Assembly (NCBI GenBank): GCA_016220085.1
Contig: JACRIN010000066.1
Span: 98,525-162,524, forward strand
Direction: 5' to 3'
Length of the DNA stretch: 64,000 nucleotides
Source: Planctomycetota bacterium
GTDB taxonomy: Bacteria > Planctomycetota > UBA1135 > GCA-002686595
Both the position numbers and the translations under genes were made by a program. Under the pieces are notes generated by a model. That model saw only the letters and a list, made by a program, of their open reading frames with translations, did no database searches and had not been told where the DNA came from. Each line of letters begins with the position of its first letter. Position 1 is the stretch's first letter. Shown piece after piece: positions 15,175-24,529 of this stretch.

Positions 15175-17781
15175 ATGCCGCCCACGAGCTCAGCGCCGGC
15201 GTCGAGCTCGGGCCGCGCGCTCGTCCTCGCCGCATTCTTCGTTTCCGGCGTCGGCGCGCTCGTGCAGGAGATCGCGTGGACGCGCTTGCTCGGTCCGTTC
15301 CTCGGCAGCACGGCGCAAGCGCAAGCGATCGTGCTCGCGATCTTCATGGGCGGGCTCGCGGCCGGCAGCACGCTGTTCGGACGCCGCGCGGACCGTTCGC
15401 GCTCGCCGCTGCGACTCTACGCGATCCTCGAGCTCGTGATCGCGGTCTACGCGCTCGCGCTGCCGTTCCTCGTGCGCGCGGCGGGTTCCACGTTCGTCGC
15501 GGTCGCGTCGCGCGCGGGCGAGGACGCGACGCTCGTGCGCACGCTCTTGCGCCTCGCGCTCGCGAGCGCGGTGCTGCTCGTGCCCGCGATCTGGATGGGC
15601 GGCACGCTGCCGATCCTCGCGCGGCATCTGGTGAAGAGCCTCGGCGAGACGCGCGCGCGCGTCGGCGAGCTCTACACGATCAACACGTTCGGCGCGGTCG
15701 CGGGCGCGATACTCGGCGGCTTCGTGTTGCTCGAGCGCGTCGGCGTGCAAGGCTCGCTCTGGATCGCGGCGGCGCTCGCGCTCGCGGCCGGCGGCGGCGC
15801 GTGGCTCTTGTCGAGCCCGGCGAGCGCGTCGAGCGGTGCTTCCGCGGGCCCGACGGACTCCGTCGACGGCTCGCGCGCGAGCTCGGCCTCGCTCGCGACG
15901 CCCACGGCCCCCGCGACGAGCGGCGTCGGCTCCGCGCCGCTCGGCACCACCGCGCTCGTCGCGCTCGGCGCGTCGGGCTTCGCGGCGATGGTGTACGAGA
16001 TCGTGATGATCCGCGCGGTCGGGCTCGCGCTCGGCTCGTCGACGTACGCGTTCACGATGATGCTGGTCGCGTTCATCGTCGGCATCGGGCTCGGCAGCTT
16101 CGTGGTCTCGCGCCTGCGGATCGAACGGCCCTTGGTCGCGATCGGGTGGAGCCAGCTCGCCGGCGCGCTCGCCTTCCTCGCGATCACGCCGTTGCTCGAA
16201 CGCCTCGCGTGGTACGCGGGCCTCGCGCGCTGCCATTGCGCGACGCCGGAGCCGAGCCTCGCGTGCTTCCTCGGCCTCGGCACGTCGTTGGTGCTCGCGT
16301 TGCTCGTCGTGCCGACCGCGTGCCTCGGCGCGGCGTTCCCGTTGGTCGCGCAAGCCGCGCAGCGCTCGATCGGCTCGGTCGGCGCGCGCGTCGGCTGGAC
16401 GTACGCGTGCAACACGCTCGGCAACGTGTCGGGCGCGGTGGTCGCAAGCCTGGTGCTCGTGCCGACGCTCGGCATCGGCGGCTCGCTCGAGCTCGGTGTC
16501 GCGCTCAACCTGCTCGCCGCGGCGTTGACGCTGGTCGGCGGCGCCCGGATGAAGGAGCGCGTCGCCGCGCTCGCCGTCGCGGTGGTCGCCGTGGCGATCT
16601 ACGTCCCCGCGCGCGACTGGCCGAACGGCCTGAACCTCGCCGCGCAGCACTTCCGCTTGCGCTCGCATCCGCCGGAGAGCTACGCGGCGTTCGAGCGGAT
16701 CTACAACTACGCGCCGACGAAGCAGTTCCTCGAGGAGGACTCGCTCGGCACCGTGCTCGTCGCCGGCGTGCCGCCCGATCTGACGCTCTACGTCAACGGC
16801 AAGGCGGACGCGAGCGCGGGCGGCGACCTGACGACGCAGCTGCTGCTCGGTCACATCCCGATGTTGATGGCGCCGAAGCACGAGAACGTGCTGACGATCG
16901 GTTTCGGCGCCGGCTTCAGCGCCGGCGCGATCGCGCGCCATCCGATCGCGCGCCAGGACCTCGTCGAGATCTCGCCCGCGGTGTTGAACGCCGACGCGCT
17001 CTTCCGCGAGTGGAACGGTGCGCCGCTGCAAGATCCGCGCACCAAGGCATACCTCGAAGACGCGCGCAGCTTCATCCGCACGACGCCGCGGCTCTACGAC
17101 GTGATCGTCAGCGAGCCCAGCAATCCGTGGGTCGTCGGCGTCGCCGGCCTGTTCTCGCGCGAATTCTTCCGCGACGCGGGGTCGAAGCTCGCACCGGGCG
17201 GCGTGCTCTGCGTGTGGTTCCACGAGTACGAGCAATCGAGCGAAGCGGTCGCGCTGGTCGTGCGCACGCTCGCGGCCGAGTTCCCCGAGATCTGGCTGTG
17301 GCGCGAGTACGGCTTCACCGACATGGTGCTGGTCGCGAGCCGCGAGCCGCTGCCGCTCGACTTCGCCGAGATGGAACGGCGCTTCGATGCCGTGCGCGCG
17401 GACATGGCGCGGATCGGGATCCCGTCGCTCGCCGCGCTGTTCGGCCACAACGCCGCCGGGCCGGGCGAGATGAAGCGCGCCGCCGGTCCGGGCCCCGAGC
17501 ACACCGATCTCGAGCCGCACCTCGAATTCCTCGCGGCGCGCGCGGTGCTCGCGGGCACCGCGTCGGACTTCGGTAGGCTGCACGACCTCCACTACCGCGC
17601 GCCGAGCACGATCGAGACCGGCACGCTGTTCGATCGCTACCGTCGCTGGCGCGCCGAGAACGGCCGGCCGCTCACGAAGACCGAGCTCCAGGCGGTGGTC
17701 GCGCACATGGAGACGTCGCTGCCGCCCGGCCACCGGATCCTGAAGCGCTTCGGCGACTTCGCGAACGCGGCGTCGAACTGA
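15175..17781 (+). CDS. Fused multi-span membrane / spermidine synthase-like protein
   Basis: The 868-aa protein combines an N-terminal hydrophobic half with many membrane spans (about 1-480; opening ALVLAAFFVSGVGALVQEIA) and a C-terminal spermidine-synthase/methyltransferase fold (about 500-740). The latter shows LTIGFGAGFSAGAIARHP (nucleotide loop), DLVEISPAVLNA, EDARSFI and VIVSEPSNPW, where aminopropyltransferases have their catalytic Asp region. Such fusions are widespread and their reaction is generally not known; a spermidine synthase role should not be assumed. A loop of about 30 Ser/Ala/Thr residues splits the membrane half. The gene stands alone. Confidence 0.8.
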   Translation: MPPTSSAPASSSGRALVLAAFFVSGVGALVQEIAWTRLLGPFLGSTAQAQAIVLAIFMGGLAAGSTLFGRRADRSRSPLRLYAILELVIAVYALALPFLVRAAGSTFVAVASRAGEDATLVRTLLRLALASAVLLVPAIWMGGTLPILARHLVKSLGETRARVGELYTINTFGAVAGAILGGFVLLERVGVQGSLWIAAALALAAGGGAWLLSSPASASSGASAGPTDSVDGSRASSASLATPTAPATSGVGSAPLGTTALVALGASGFAAMVYEIVMIRAVGLALGSSTYAFTMMLVAFIVGIGLGSFVVSRLRIERPLVAIGWSQLAGALAFLAITPLLERLAWYAGLARCHCATPEPSLACFLGLGTSLVLALLVVPTACLGAAFPLVAQAAQRSIGSVGARVGWTYACNTLGNVSGAVVASLVLVPTLGIGGSLELGVALNLLAAALTLVGGARMKERVAALAVAVVAVAIYVPARDWPNGLNLAAQHFRLRSHPPESYAAFERIYNYAPTKQFLEEDSLGTVLVAGVPPDLTLYVNGKADASAGGDLTTQLLLGHIPMLMAPKHENVLTIGFGAGFSAGAIARHPIARQDLVEISPAVLNADALFREWNGAPLQDPRTKAYLEDARSFIRTTPRLYDVIVSEPSNPWVVGVAGLFSREFFRDAGSKLAPGGVLCVWFHEYEQSSEAVALVVRTLAAEFPEIWLWREYGFTDMVLVASREPLPLDFAEMERRFDAVRADMARIGIPSLAALFGHNAAGPGEMKRAAGPGPEHTDLEPHLEFLAARAVLAGTASDFGRLHDLHYRAPSTIETGTLFDRYRRWRAENGRPLTKTELQAVVAHMETSLPPGHRILKRFGDFANAASN

Positions 17782-17817
17782 GCGTCGCGGCGGGCCGAAC
17801 GCGAGCGCGAGGACGGC

Positions 17818-18123
17818 TCAGTCCTTCGGCACGGCCGAACGCGGCGCGACTTCGATGCTCGCGAGTTCGCCCGGCGCGAGCGTCGAGGCCCGCAGCACGG
17901 TGTCGTCGAGCAACAGGAAGTGCTTCTTCCAGCGGAGGATGATCCAGCTGTCGAAGCTCTCGCCTTCGAGCTTGCCGCGCACGGGCACGCCGCGCACGCG
18001 CTGGTAGACCACCTCCGTAGGGAGCTCTCCCCACTCTTCGGAAGGATCGAACGGCACCTGCACGGTGCACCCTTTTTGTCCGTCGAGCACGACGGCCCGG
18101 AACCGACGCGGTCGCACGCCCAT
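17818..18123 (-). CDS. DUF1905-like small protein
   Basis: The 101-aa protein has the DUF1905 outline: FRAVVLDGQKGCTVQVPFDP, then a conserved turn (RGVPVRGKLEGESFDSW), a hydrophobic strand (FLLLDDTVLRAS) and the ending GELASIEVAPR. The family is a small beta barrel of unknown function, often linked to YdeI-like proteins. The ATG at 18123 begins right at the domain; the frame upstream codes for Arg-rich, unlikely sequence. It is convergent with the gene before and divergent from the pyruvate kinase gene. Confidence 0.6.
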   Translation of the reverse strand: MGVRPRRFRAVVLDGQKGCTVQVPFDPSEEWGELPTEVVYQRVRGVPVRGKLEGESFDSWIILRWKKHFLLLDDTVLRASTLAPGELASIEVAPRSAVPKD

Positions 18124-18301
18124 GGCCCGGAGATTCTGCCTGATCCGAGGCCGAAACGCAGTTCCCGTGCGGAAGGAATTCGCGCCACGACCACGAAGTC
18201 GTCGCTCGCTCGCCCTCTTGCGTATCAGGACGGTCTCGTCGTGATGCCATCTTCCAGTCGGTCGGGCATGGTTCCGGCCTCCCACCGACGCGAGGAGCAC
18301 C

Positions 18302-20176
18302 ATGAAACCTCCCACCCTGGACGTCCGCGGCTCGGAAGCGGCTTCGAGCGAGCTCTCGGACTCGATCGCTCGCTCGTTCGCCGAACTCGGCGAGGTGCGT
18401 CGGGCGATGCTCGCCGCCGAAAGCTCGGTCGCGACCTCCCGCTCGCCGGTCCACGTCGAGCACTCGGCCGGGGCGCGGAATCTGGCGCACTATTTGGCGC
18501 TGCGAGCGCGCGAAATGCGGCCGCTCCAGGAACGCCTGGTTCAGCTCGGTCTCTCCTCGCTCGGCCGGTGCGAGGCTCACGCGCTCGCGACGGTCGAGGC
18601 GGTGACCGCGCTGCTCGGCGCGCTGGTCGGCCGACGCGACGAAGCGCCGGCGCTGCCGCCGAAGAGCGCGTTCGAGCTCGGCGGGAAGAGGCTCGCCACG
18701 CACACCGAAGCGCTGCTCGGTCCCGCGCGCGAGGGCCGACGCGTCCGGATCCTGGTGACGCTCGCGCCGGAGGCGGCCGAGGACATCGCTCTCCTGCGCG
18801 CCTGGATCGAGTCCGGCATGGACTGCGTGCGGATCAACTGCGCGCACGACGGGCCGGCGGCGTGGGAGCGCATGCTCGCGAACCTGCGGCGCGCCGAGGA
18901 GGCCGCCGGGCGCAAGCTCAGGGTGCTGATGGACCTCGCGGGTCCGAAGCTGCGCACCGGGCCGGTCCAACCGGGCCCGCGCGTGCGGAAGATCCGTCCC
19001 GAGCGCGACGAGCTCGGGCTCGTCCGCCTCCCCGCGCGCGTGTGTTTGTCGACCGACGGCGCGCGGCCGGTCGGCGTCGAGGACGCGTACGTGCTGCCGG
19101 TCGGGCGCGAGATGATCGCGAAGCTCGCGGTCGACGACGAGCTCGAGTTCTCGGACGCGCGCGGCGCGACTCGAAGCCTCCACGTCGTCGAGCTCGGGCG
19201 CGACGGCGCGTGGACGGAAGCGGCGCAGACGTGCTACGTGCTCGGCGGAACGCGGCTCGTGCGCGGCAAGAAGGACCTCGGCGCGGTCGGCGAGCTCACG
19301 CCGCTCGAAGGCGTGATCCAACTCGCGCGCGGCGACCGAGTGGTGCTGACGCGCGAGCTCGCGCCCGGCCAGAGCGCGCGCCGCGATGCGTTCGGCCGCA
19401 CGCTCGCGCCCGCGACGATCGGTTGCACGCTCAGCGAGATCTTCTCGCGCGTGCGCGTCGGCGAGCGCGTCGGTTTCGACGACGGCCGGATCGGCGGCGT
19501 GATCCGCGCGGTCGAGGACGAGCGCCTGATCGTCGAGATCACCGAAGCGCGCGAAGGCGGCGAGAAGCTGCGGGCCGACAAGGGCATCAACCTGCCCGAC
19601 AGCCCGCTCGACCTGCCCGCGCTGACCGAGAAGGACCTCGCGGACCTCGAGTTCGTCGTCGCGCACGCGGACGCGGTCGGATTGTCGTTCGTGCACCGGC
19701 CGGAGGATCTGCACGAGCTCGCCGCGCGCCTCGCGGAGCTCGGTCGGCCCGACCTCGGCGTCGTGCTGAAGATCGAGACGCGTCGCGCGTTCGAGCGCTT
19801 GCCCGAGCTCCTGTTCGCCGCGATGCAGACGCCGCGCGTCGGCGTGATGATCGCGCGCGGCGATCTGGCGGTCGAATGCGGTTGGGAGCGGCTCGCCGAA
19901 GCGCAGGAGGAGATCCTGTGGCTCTCCGAGGCCGCGCACGTGCCGGTAATCTGGGCGACGCAGGTGCTCGAGAGCCTGGCGAAGGACGGCCGCCCGTCGC
20001 GCGCGGAGATCACCGACGCCGCGATGAGCGAACGCGCGGAATGCGTGATGCTGAACAAGGGCGCGCACGTCGGCGACGCGATCGGCGTGCTCGACGACAT
20101 CCTGCGCCGCATGCAGGCGCACCAGCACAAGAAGAGCTCGATGCTGCGGCCGCTGCGCTTGGCGACCGGGTACTGA
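18302..20176 (+). CDS. Pyruvate kinase-like protein with N-terminal extension, lacking the C-terminal domain
   Basis: The 624-aa protein has a helical N-terminal extension (about 1-150) and then the pyruvate kinase barrel: VTLAPEA, CVRINCAHDG, VLMDLAGPKLRTG, LTEKDLADLEFV, VVLKIETRRAFERL, VGVMIARGDLAVECGW, WATQVLES and a final VMLNKG. These match the usual order of catalytic and Mg/K binding motifs, with the B domain between. The chain stops after the barrel, so the C-terminal allosteric domain is missing. Similar extended forms occur in other bacteria and their flux role is unclear. GAGGAG at 18292-18297 gives a strong Shine-Dalgarno for this ATG. Confidence 0.85.
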   Translation: MKPPTLDVRGSEAASSELSDSIARSFAELGEVRRAMLAAESSVATSRSPVHVEHSAGARNLAHYLALRAREMRPLQERLVQLGLSSLGRCEAHALATVEAVTALLGALVGRRDEAPALPPKSAFELGGKRLATHTEALLGPAREGRRVRILVTLAPEAAEDIALLRAWIESGMDCVRINCAHDGPAAWERMLANLRRAEEAAGRKLRVLMDLAGPKLRTGPVQPGPRVRKIRPERDELGLVRLPARVCLSTDGARPVGVEDAYVLPVGREMIAKLAVDDELEFSDARGATRSLHVVELGRDGAWTEAAQTCYVLGGTRLVRGKKDLGAVGELTPLEGVIQLARGDRVVLTRELAPGQSARRDAFGRTLAPATIGCTLSEIFSRVRVGERVGFDDGRIGGVIRAVEDERLIVEITEAREGGEKLRADKGINLPDSPLDLPALTEKDLADLEFVVAHADAVGLSFVHRPEDLHELAARLAELGRPDLGVVLKIETRRAFERLPELLFAAMQTPRVGVMIARGDLAVECGWERLAEAQEEILWLSEAAHVPVIWATQVLESLAKDGRPSRAEITDAAMSERAECVMLNKGAHVGDAIGVLDDILRRMQAHQHKKSSMLRPLRLATGY

Positions 20177-20181
20177 GCGCG

Positions 20182-21309
20182 CTACCAGCTCGTGTGCTCG
20201 ACGCCCGCCGCGATCTCGGCGACCTCGCGGTCGAGACCGCGGGCGGCGAGCCAGCGTGCGAGCGCTTGGCGGATCGTGACATCCTTCGCGACCCGCGCGC
20301 GCGGCGCGAGCGCGAGCGTTTCCGGCCGAGCGGTCCGCGCGAACAACGCGACCCAGGCTTCCGGCGCGGCCTCGCCGAACTCGACCGCCGCGCGCCACGC
20401 CGCGAGCGCGCGCTCTTCGTCGCCGCGCGCGAACTCGAGCTCGCCGAGCGCAGCCAAGAGCCGAGCCTCGGGCCCCGCCGACAGCGCGCGCTCGAGCACG
20501 TGGTGCGCCGCGTCGAGGTGCGCTTCGCCGATCAAGCCGCGCGCGGCCGCCGCCGCGAGCTCCGCGTCGTGCGCGACACGCTCACCGAGCGGCTGGGGCG
20601 GATAGTCGAGTTCCTCGAGCAACGCGCAAGCCGGCCGGCACGCGCTGAAGCCCGCGAGCGCGGCGCCGGCGAGCGGCGAGCGCAGCCACGGCCGCGGACC
20701 GTCCCACGTGCTCGGCTCGTCGCGACCGAGCCAACGGAACACGCGTGCGAGCTCGGCGCTCGGATCGGCGGCGAGCGCCTCTTCGCGGATCACGAGCAGG
20801 CGCTCGCCGAGCTCGCGCTCGCGCGCGCGCACCGGCGCGACGTGCGCGTGCCACGCTCGCGCCCACGCGAGGCCGGCGTGCGCGCGCTCGGCATCGCTCG
20901 CGGTCTGCGGAATGCGCCCGGACGCGGCGCGGCGGCCGTCGCGCACGAGCTCGATGAACCGCGCGTCGGGGAAAGCACCGAAGAGCTCGTCGAACCGCGC
21001 GCCATGGTCGACGTGCGCGAACACCAGCGACTCGAAGCCGCCGCCGTGCTCGGCGCGCTCGCGTTCGGCGAGGTGCTCGACCAAGACGGGCCCGAACGCG
21101 CGCACCGTGGGCTCGATCCACCGCGGCACGCCGCTCTCGAGCCCTTGCCAGACGATCGCGCGATGCGTCGTGCCCGTGCGCAGCCGCGCGAGCGCCGCCG
21201 GCACGTTCCACGGCATCAGGGCTCGGAACGCGGCGTCGCGCTCGAGCTCGCGCGCGAGCCCGATCAAGCCCGCGCCGGGCGCGCCGACCAGGAAGAGCGC
21301 GCGCGTCAT
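20182..21309 (-). CDS. Sulfotransferase-like protein with degenerate PAPS loop and TPR-like tail
   Basis: The 375-aa product has the sulfotransferase outline. The 5'-phosphosulfate loop reads FLVGAPGAGLIGLARELERD and is less canonical than in its neighbour. The 3'-phosphate motif FIELVRDGRRAASGR is clear. The C-terminal ~120 residues are Ala-rich helices of TPR type (ALGELEFARGDEERALAAWR) ending in ARGLDREVAEIAAG. Its ATG overlaps the stop of the upstream sulfotransferase gene (ATGA). The pair probably arose by duplication: both carry the GLDRE tail motif. The acceptor is unknown, and activity is uncertain with the altered loop. Confidence 0.7.
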   Translation of the reverse strand: MTRALFLVGAPGAGLIGLARELERDAAFRALMPWNVPAALARLRTGTTHRAIVWQGLESGVPRWIEPTVRAFGPVLVEHLAERERAEHGGGFESLVFAHVDHGARFDELFGAFPDARFIELVRDGRRAASGRIPQTASDAERAHAGLAWARAWHAHVAPVRARERELGERLLVIREEALAADPSAELARVFRWLGRDEPSTWDGPRPWLRSPLAGAALAGFSACRPACALLEELDYPPQPLGERVAHDAELAAAAARGLIGEAHLDAAHHVLERALSAGPEARLLAALGELEFARGDEERALAAWRAAVEFGEAAPEAWVALFARTARPETLALAPRARVAKDVTIRQALARWLAARGLDREVAEIAAGVEHTSW

Positions 21310-22394
21310 GGCCGCGCTCCGACTTCGAACAAGGCCCGCGCGGCTTCGCGGTCGAGCCCGCGCGCCTCGACCCAACGCGAGAGCGCCGCGCGCGAGCTCG
21401 CGTCCGCGTCGGTGCGCGCGTTGAACGCCGCGAACAGCGATTCGGCGCGTTCGGGGCTGTCGAGCAGCGCCCGCGCGGCGCGCGCGTCCTTCTCGCCGCC
21501 GCGGATCGCGCGCACGAACGCCGCGATCGCCTTGCGCTCGTCGCCTTCCGCGCGCGCACGCGCTCCGCGCTCGTGCCACGCGGCGGCGCTGCCGAGGCCC
21601 GCGGTCCACGCGAGCGACGGGTACGCGTCGCCGGAGGTCGGGCTCGGCGGGTAGCCGAGCTCCTCCAACAGGTCGCGTGCGCTGCGCGAGCGATCGATCT
21701 CCGCGAGCTCGCCGAGCGACAGTGTCTCGCGCCACGTCTTGCCTCGCTCGACCTCGGCGACCGACGCGGCGAGCTCGGGCCCGAACTCCTCACCGAGGAA
21801 GCGGAACACGTCGCTCATCGTCTCGGCCGGCGCCGCCGACAGCGCTTCGTAGCGCAGCTCGAAGTAGCGCGCGGGCCCGAGGCGCTTGCCGTAGTCGCGC
21901 GCGTGCCGCACCGCCTTCGCCCACGCTTCCGCGAGCCGGTTCGGTCCGGGCGGAACGATCGGACGCCGCCAACCGCGATTGGTCACGAACGCCTGCAGCG
22001 CGCTCGAGACCACGTCGCGGCCGTCGCGGACGATGTGGACGAACAGCGCGTTTGGGAAGAGCCGATCGAGGATGTGGATCTGCTCGCAGTACGGCGGGTA
22101 CTTGTCGCCGTAGACCGCGCGGCCGAACAGCGCGAGCTGCGCACCCGCGACCAGACGGCCGAAGCTCTTGCCGACCTCGAGCCCGAACGGCGAGCGCGGC
22201 GCGTCGTCCGCGACGTCGGGGCCGCCGTCGACGTCCACCAATGCGCCGGCGAGCACGACGAGCTCGAGCAGACGCAACTCGTGGCTGCAGTGGAGCCGCG
22301 GATGGCGACAGAGGATGCGTTGGAGCAAGCTCGTGCCCGAGCGCCCCGCGCCCATCACGAAGAAACGCGGCTCGCTCGAAGGCGCGTTCGTCAC
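21306..22394 (-). CDS. PAPS-dependent sulfotransferase family protein
   Basis: This 362-aa protein has both PAPS-binding motifs intact: VMGAGRSGTSLLQRILCRHP near the N-terminus and ALFVHIVRDGRDVVSSALQA near residue 125. A helical C-terminal segment with alanine-rich TPR-like repeats ends in EARGLDREAARALFE. Such enzymes move sulfate from PAPS to a hydroxyl or amine of a glycan, lipid or protein. The start is taken as GTG 22394, which begins 16 residues before the first motif; ATG codons further upstream lead through non-conserved sequence. It is divergent from the flavin reductase gene. Confidence 0.78.
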   Translation of the reverse strand: MTNAPSSEPRFFVMGAGRSGTSLLQRILCRHPRLHCSHELRLLELVVLAGALVDVDGGPDVADDAPRSPFGLEVGKSFGRLVAGAQLALFGRAVYGDKYPPYCEQIHILDRLFPNALFVHIVRDGRDVVSSALQAFVTNRGWRRPIVPPGPNRLAEAWAKAVRHARDYGKRLGPARYFELRYEALSAAPAETMSDVFRFLGEEFGPELAASVAEVERGKTWRETLSLGELAEIDRSRSARDLLEELGYPPSPTSGDAYPSLAWTAGLGSAAAWHERGARARAEGDERKAIAAFVRAIRGGEKDARAARALLDSPERAESLFAAFNARTDADASSRAALSRWVEARGLDREAARALFEVGARP

Positions 22395-22447
22395 GCCGCG
22401 CGAGCATACGCCGGGCGCGGGGTGAGTCGAGACTCTATGCTTCAGGG

Positions 22448-23095
22448 ATGCAACTCGATCCGAGCGAGCTGGCGCAGAAAGACCGGTACAGGCTGTTGAT
22501 CGGACTGGTGGTGCCTCGCCCGATCGCGTTCGTGTCAACGGTTTCGCGCGACGGCGTCACCAACCTCGCGCCGTACTCGTTCTTCAACGGGCTCGCGTCC
22601 GAGCCGCTCAGCGTCCTCTTCTGTCCCGCCAACCGACCCGACGGCGGCGAAAAAGACACGCTTGCTAACTGCAAGCCCGAAAGCGAAGGCGGCACCGGCG
22701 AGTTCGTCGTCAACGCGTCGATCGAGGGCTACGCGGCGGAGATCGCGCTCGCGGCGGAGCCCTTGCCCCACGGCGAGAGCGAGTTCGACCTGACCGGGCT
22801 CGCGACCGCTCCGAGCACGCGGGTGAAGCCGCCGAGGGTCGCGCGCTCGCCGTGGGCGTTCGAGTGCGAGACGCTGCAGATCGTGCGGCTCGCGCCGGGA
22901 GTGCCGAACGCCGGCAACGTGGTCATCGGACGCGTCGTGCGGATCCACGTCGACGACGCGGTGCTCGATGCGAAGCTACGCGTCGACTACGACCGGCTCG
23001 CCGCGATCGGTCGCCTCGGCGGCATCGCGTACTGCAAGACGCGCGAGCGGTTCGAGCTCGCGCCCGGCAAGACGGGCTCGAGGGCGAGCGCATGA
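22448..23095 (+). CDS. Flavin reductase-like FMN-binding protein
   Basis: The 215-aa protein shows the flavin-reductase domain (split barrel): LVVPRPIAFVSTVSRDGVTN, LAPYSFFNGLASEPLSVLFC, GEFVVNASIEGYAAEI, then PRVARSPWAFECETLQIV and VVIGRVVRIHVDD. This DIM6/NTAB-type group binds FMN and reduces or uses it for a partner oxygenase; no partner is next to it. The gene is followed with an ATGA overlap by the DUF1080 gene, so the two are translated as a unit, although a shared function is not obvious. Confidence 0.85.
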   Translation: MQLDPSELAQKDRYRLLIGLVVPRPIAFVSTVSRDGVTNLAPYSFFNGLASEPLSVLFCPANRPDGGEKDTLANCKPESEGGTGEFVVNASIEGYAAEIALAAEPLPHGESEFDLTGLATAPSTRVKPPRVARSPWAFECETLQIVRLAPGVPNAGNVVIGRVVRIHVDDAVLDAKLRVDYDRLAAIGRLGGIAYCKTRERFELAPGKTGSRASA

Positions 23096-24528
23096 TCGCC
23101 GCGCTGCTCTGCGCGCTCGCGATCGCGCCGCACACGCCGGCGACCCTCGACGGCTGGCTCTCGTGCCGCGGCGCGCCGCAGGAAGGCGAGTGGATCGTCC
23201 ACGGCGAGTGGCAGTTCGACGCGGCCGGGTGGAACGCGAAGCTCGACGAGTTCTCCCAACTCGAGCTCCCCCACGACGTCGCCGAGTTCGAGCTCGAACT
23301 CGCGTGGCTCCCCGCCGACGGCTCCGAGGCGAAGCGTCAACGGCTCGCCGTGCGCGACGATCGCGCGGAGGTCGGCGATTTCGTCGAGCGAGAGCTCCGC
23401 GAGAGCCTGAAGGACAAGCTCGAGTACCTCGCGGGCCCCGTGCTGCTCCGGCGCGTCGCTCCGACCGCGCCGTGGCGCGTGTACGTGCTCGGCGGCGGCC
23501 GCCGCTACACCGAGCTCCGTCGACGCGAGCGCGCGACGATGCCGGGTACCGAGGTCGCGCTGTTCGATCGATTGACGTTGACCGGTTGGAAGGCGCTCGG
23601 CGACGCGCGCTACACCGCGGACATGGGCGCGATCGTCGGCGCGGTCGACGGAGGCGCGCAGAGCTTCCTGATCACCGAGCGCGAGTTCGGCGACTTCGTG
23701 CTCGACGTCGACGTGCGCAACGAGCTTCCCGGCAACTCCGGCATCCAAGTGCGCAGCCAAGTCGACGCGAGCGGACGGCTCTTCGGCTATCAGCTCGAGA
23801 TCGATCCGACGGAGCGCGCGTGGTCGGGCGGCTTGTACGACGAGGGCCGCCGCGGCTGGCTCGACGATCTCGCCGACGACGAGCACGCGCGCAAGGCGTT
23901 CGTGGTCGGCGACTGGAACCACTACCGCATCGAGTGCCACGGACCGTGGCTCCGCGCGTGGGTCAACGGCGTGCCGACGGCGAACTGGCTCGATCCGCTC
24001 GATCCGAGCGGCGTGCTCGGGCTGCAAGTCCACAGCGGCAAGGACACGCGCGTGCGCTGGTCGAACCTTCGCTTGCGCGATCTCGGAACGCGGCGCTGGG
24101 TCGCACTCGACTTCGCGGCGTTGGTCGGACGCTTGGAGGGCGCGGGCGGCGAGAAGCGCGCGGCGTGGGGCCAAGCGTCGGGCGATTTCGGCCTGCGCTT
24201 CCCGTGGCGCGGAGCGGACGGGAGAGCGAGGCTCTACTTCCGCGTCGTCGGCGAGGAGCTCGAGACGCCGGGCCCGCTGCTACAGCTCGGCCCCGCGCTC
24301 TGGCGGACCACCAGCGGCTACTTCCTCGACCTCGCGGCGCCCGAGCTGCGCGCCGAGCACGAGCAGACGCTGACGCTGCTCGCGTTCGGCGAACGGGTCG
24401 CGCTGTTCGTCGACGCCCGCTCGCTGGTCCAGGCCGCGCTGGAGCCGACGCCGCTCGCCGGCCGCTTCGCCTTCGAGAGCGATGGCGCCGCGCCCGCGAG
24501 CCCGCTCGGCGCGTTCGTCCTGAACTGA
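23092..24528 (+). CDS. DUF1080 (3-keto-disaccharide hydrolase-like) secreted protein
   Basis: The 478-aa product begins with a short signal (MIAALLCALAIAPHTPATL). The central part (about 150-335) matches DUF1080, a concanavalin-like beta sandwich: FGDFVLDVDVRNELPGNSGI, YQLEIDPTERAWSGGLYDEG, WNHYRIECHGPWLRAWVNG and GVLGLQVHSGKDTRVRWSNL. Members cleave 3-keto-glycosides in Bacteroidetes or are of unknown role; they are strongly expanded in Planctomycetota. The flanks (1-150 and 340-478) are not recognised. It overlaps the flavin reductase gene and converges on the PVC dehydrogenase gene with a gap of a single base. Confidence 0.8.
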   Translation: MIAALLCALAIAPHTPATLDGWLSCRGAPQEGEWIVHGEWQFDAAGWNAKLDEFSQLELPHDVAEFELELAWLPADGSEAKRQRLAVRDDRAEVGDFVERELRESLKDKLEYLAGPVLLRRVAPTAPWRVYVLGGGRRYTELRRRERATMPGTEVALFDRLTLTGWKALGDARYTADMGAIVGAVDGGAQSFLITEREFGDFVLDVDVRNELPGNSGIQVRSQVDASGRLFGYQLEIDPTERAWSGGLYDEGRRGWLDDLADDEHARKAFVVGDWNHYRIECHGPWLRAWVNGVPTANWLDPLDPSGVLGLQVHSGKDTRVRWSNLRLRDLGTRRWVALDFAALVGRLEGAGGEKRAAWGQASGDFGLRFPWRGADGRARLYFRVVGEELETPGPLLQLGPALWRTTSGYFLDLAAPELRAEHEQTLTLLAFGERVALFVDARSLVQAALEPTPLAGRFAFESDGAAPASPLGAFVLN

Positions 24529-24529
24529 C

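Noticed and set aside
15175-17781. Calling the fused membrane protein a true spermidine synthase (speE)
   Set aside because: The catalytic region reads VIVSEPSNPW without the usual catalytic Asp layout, and no speD or arginine decarboxylase gene is nearby.
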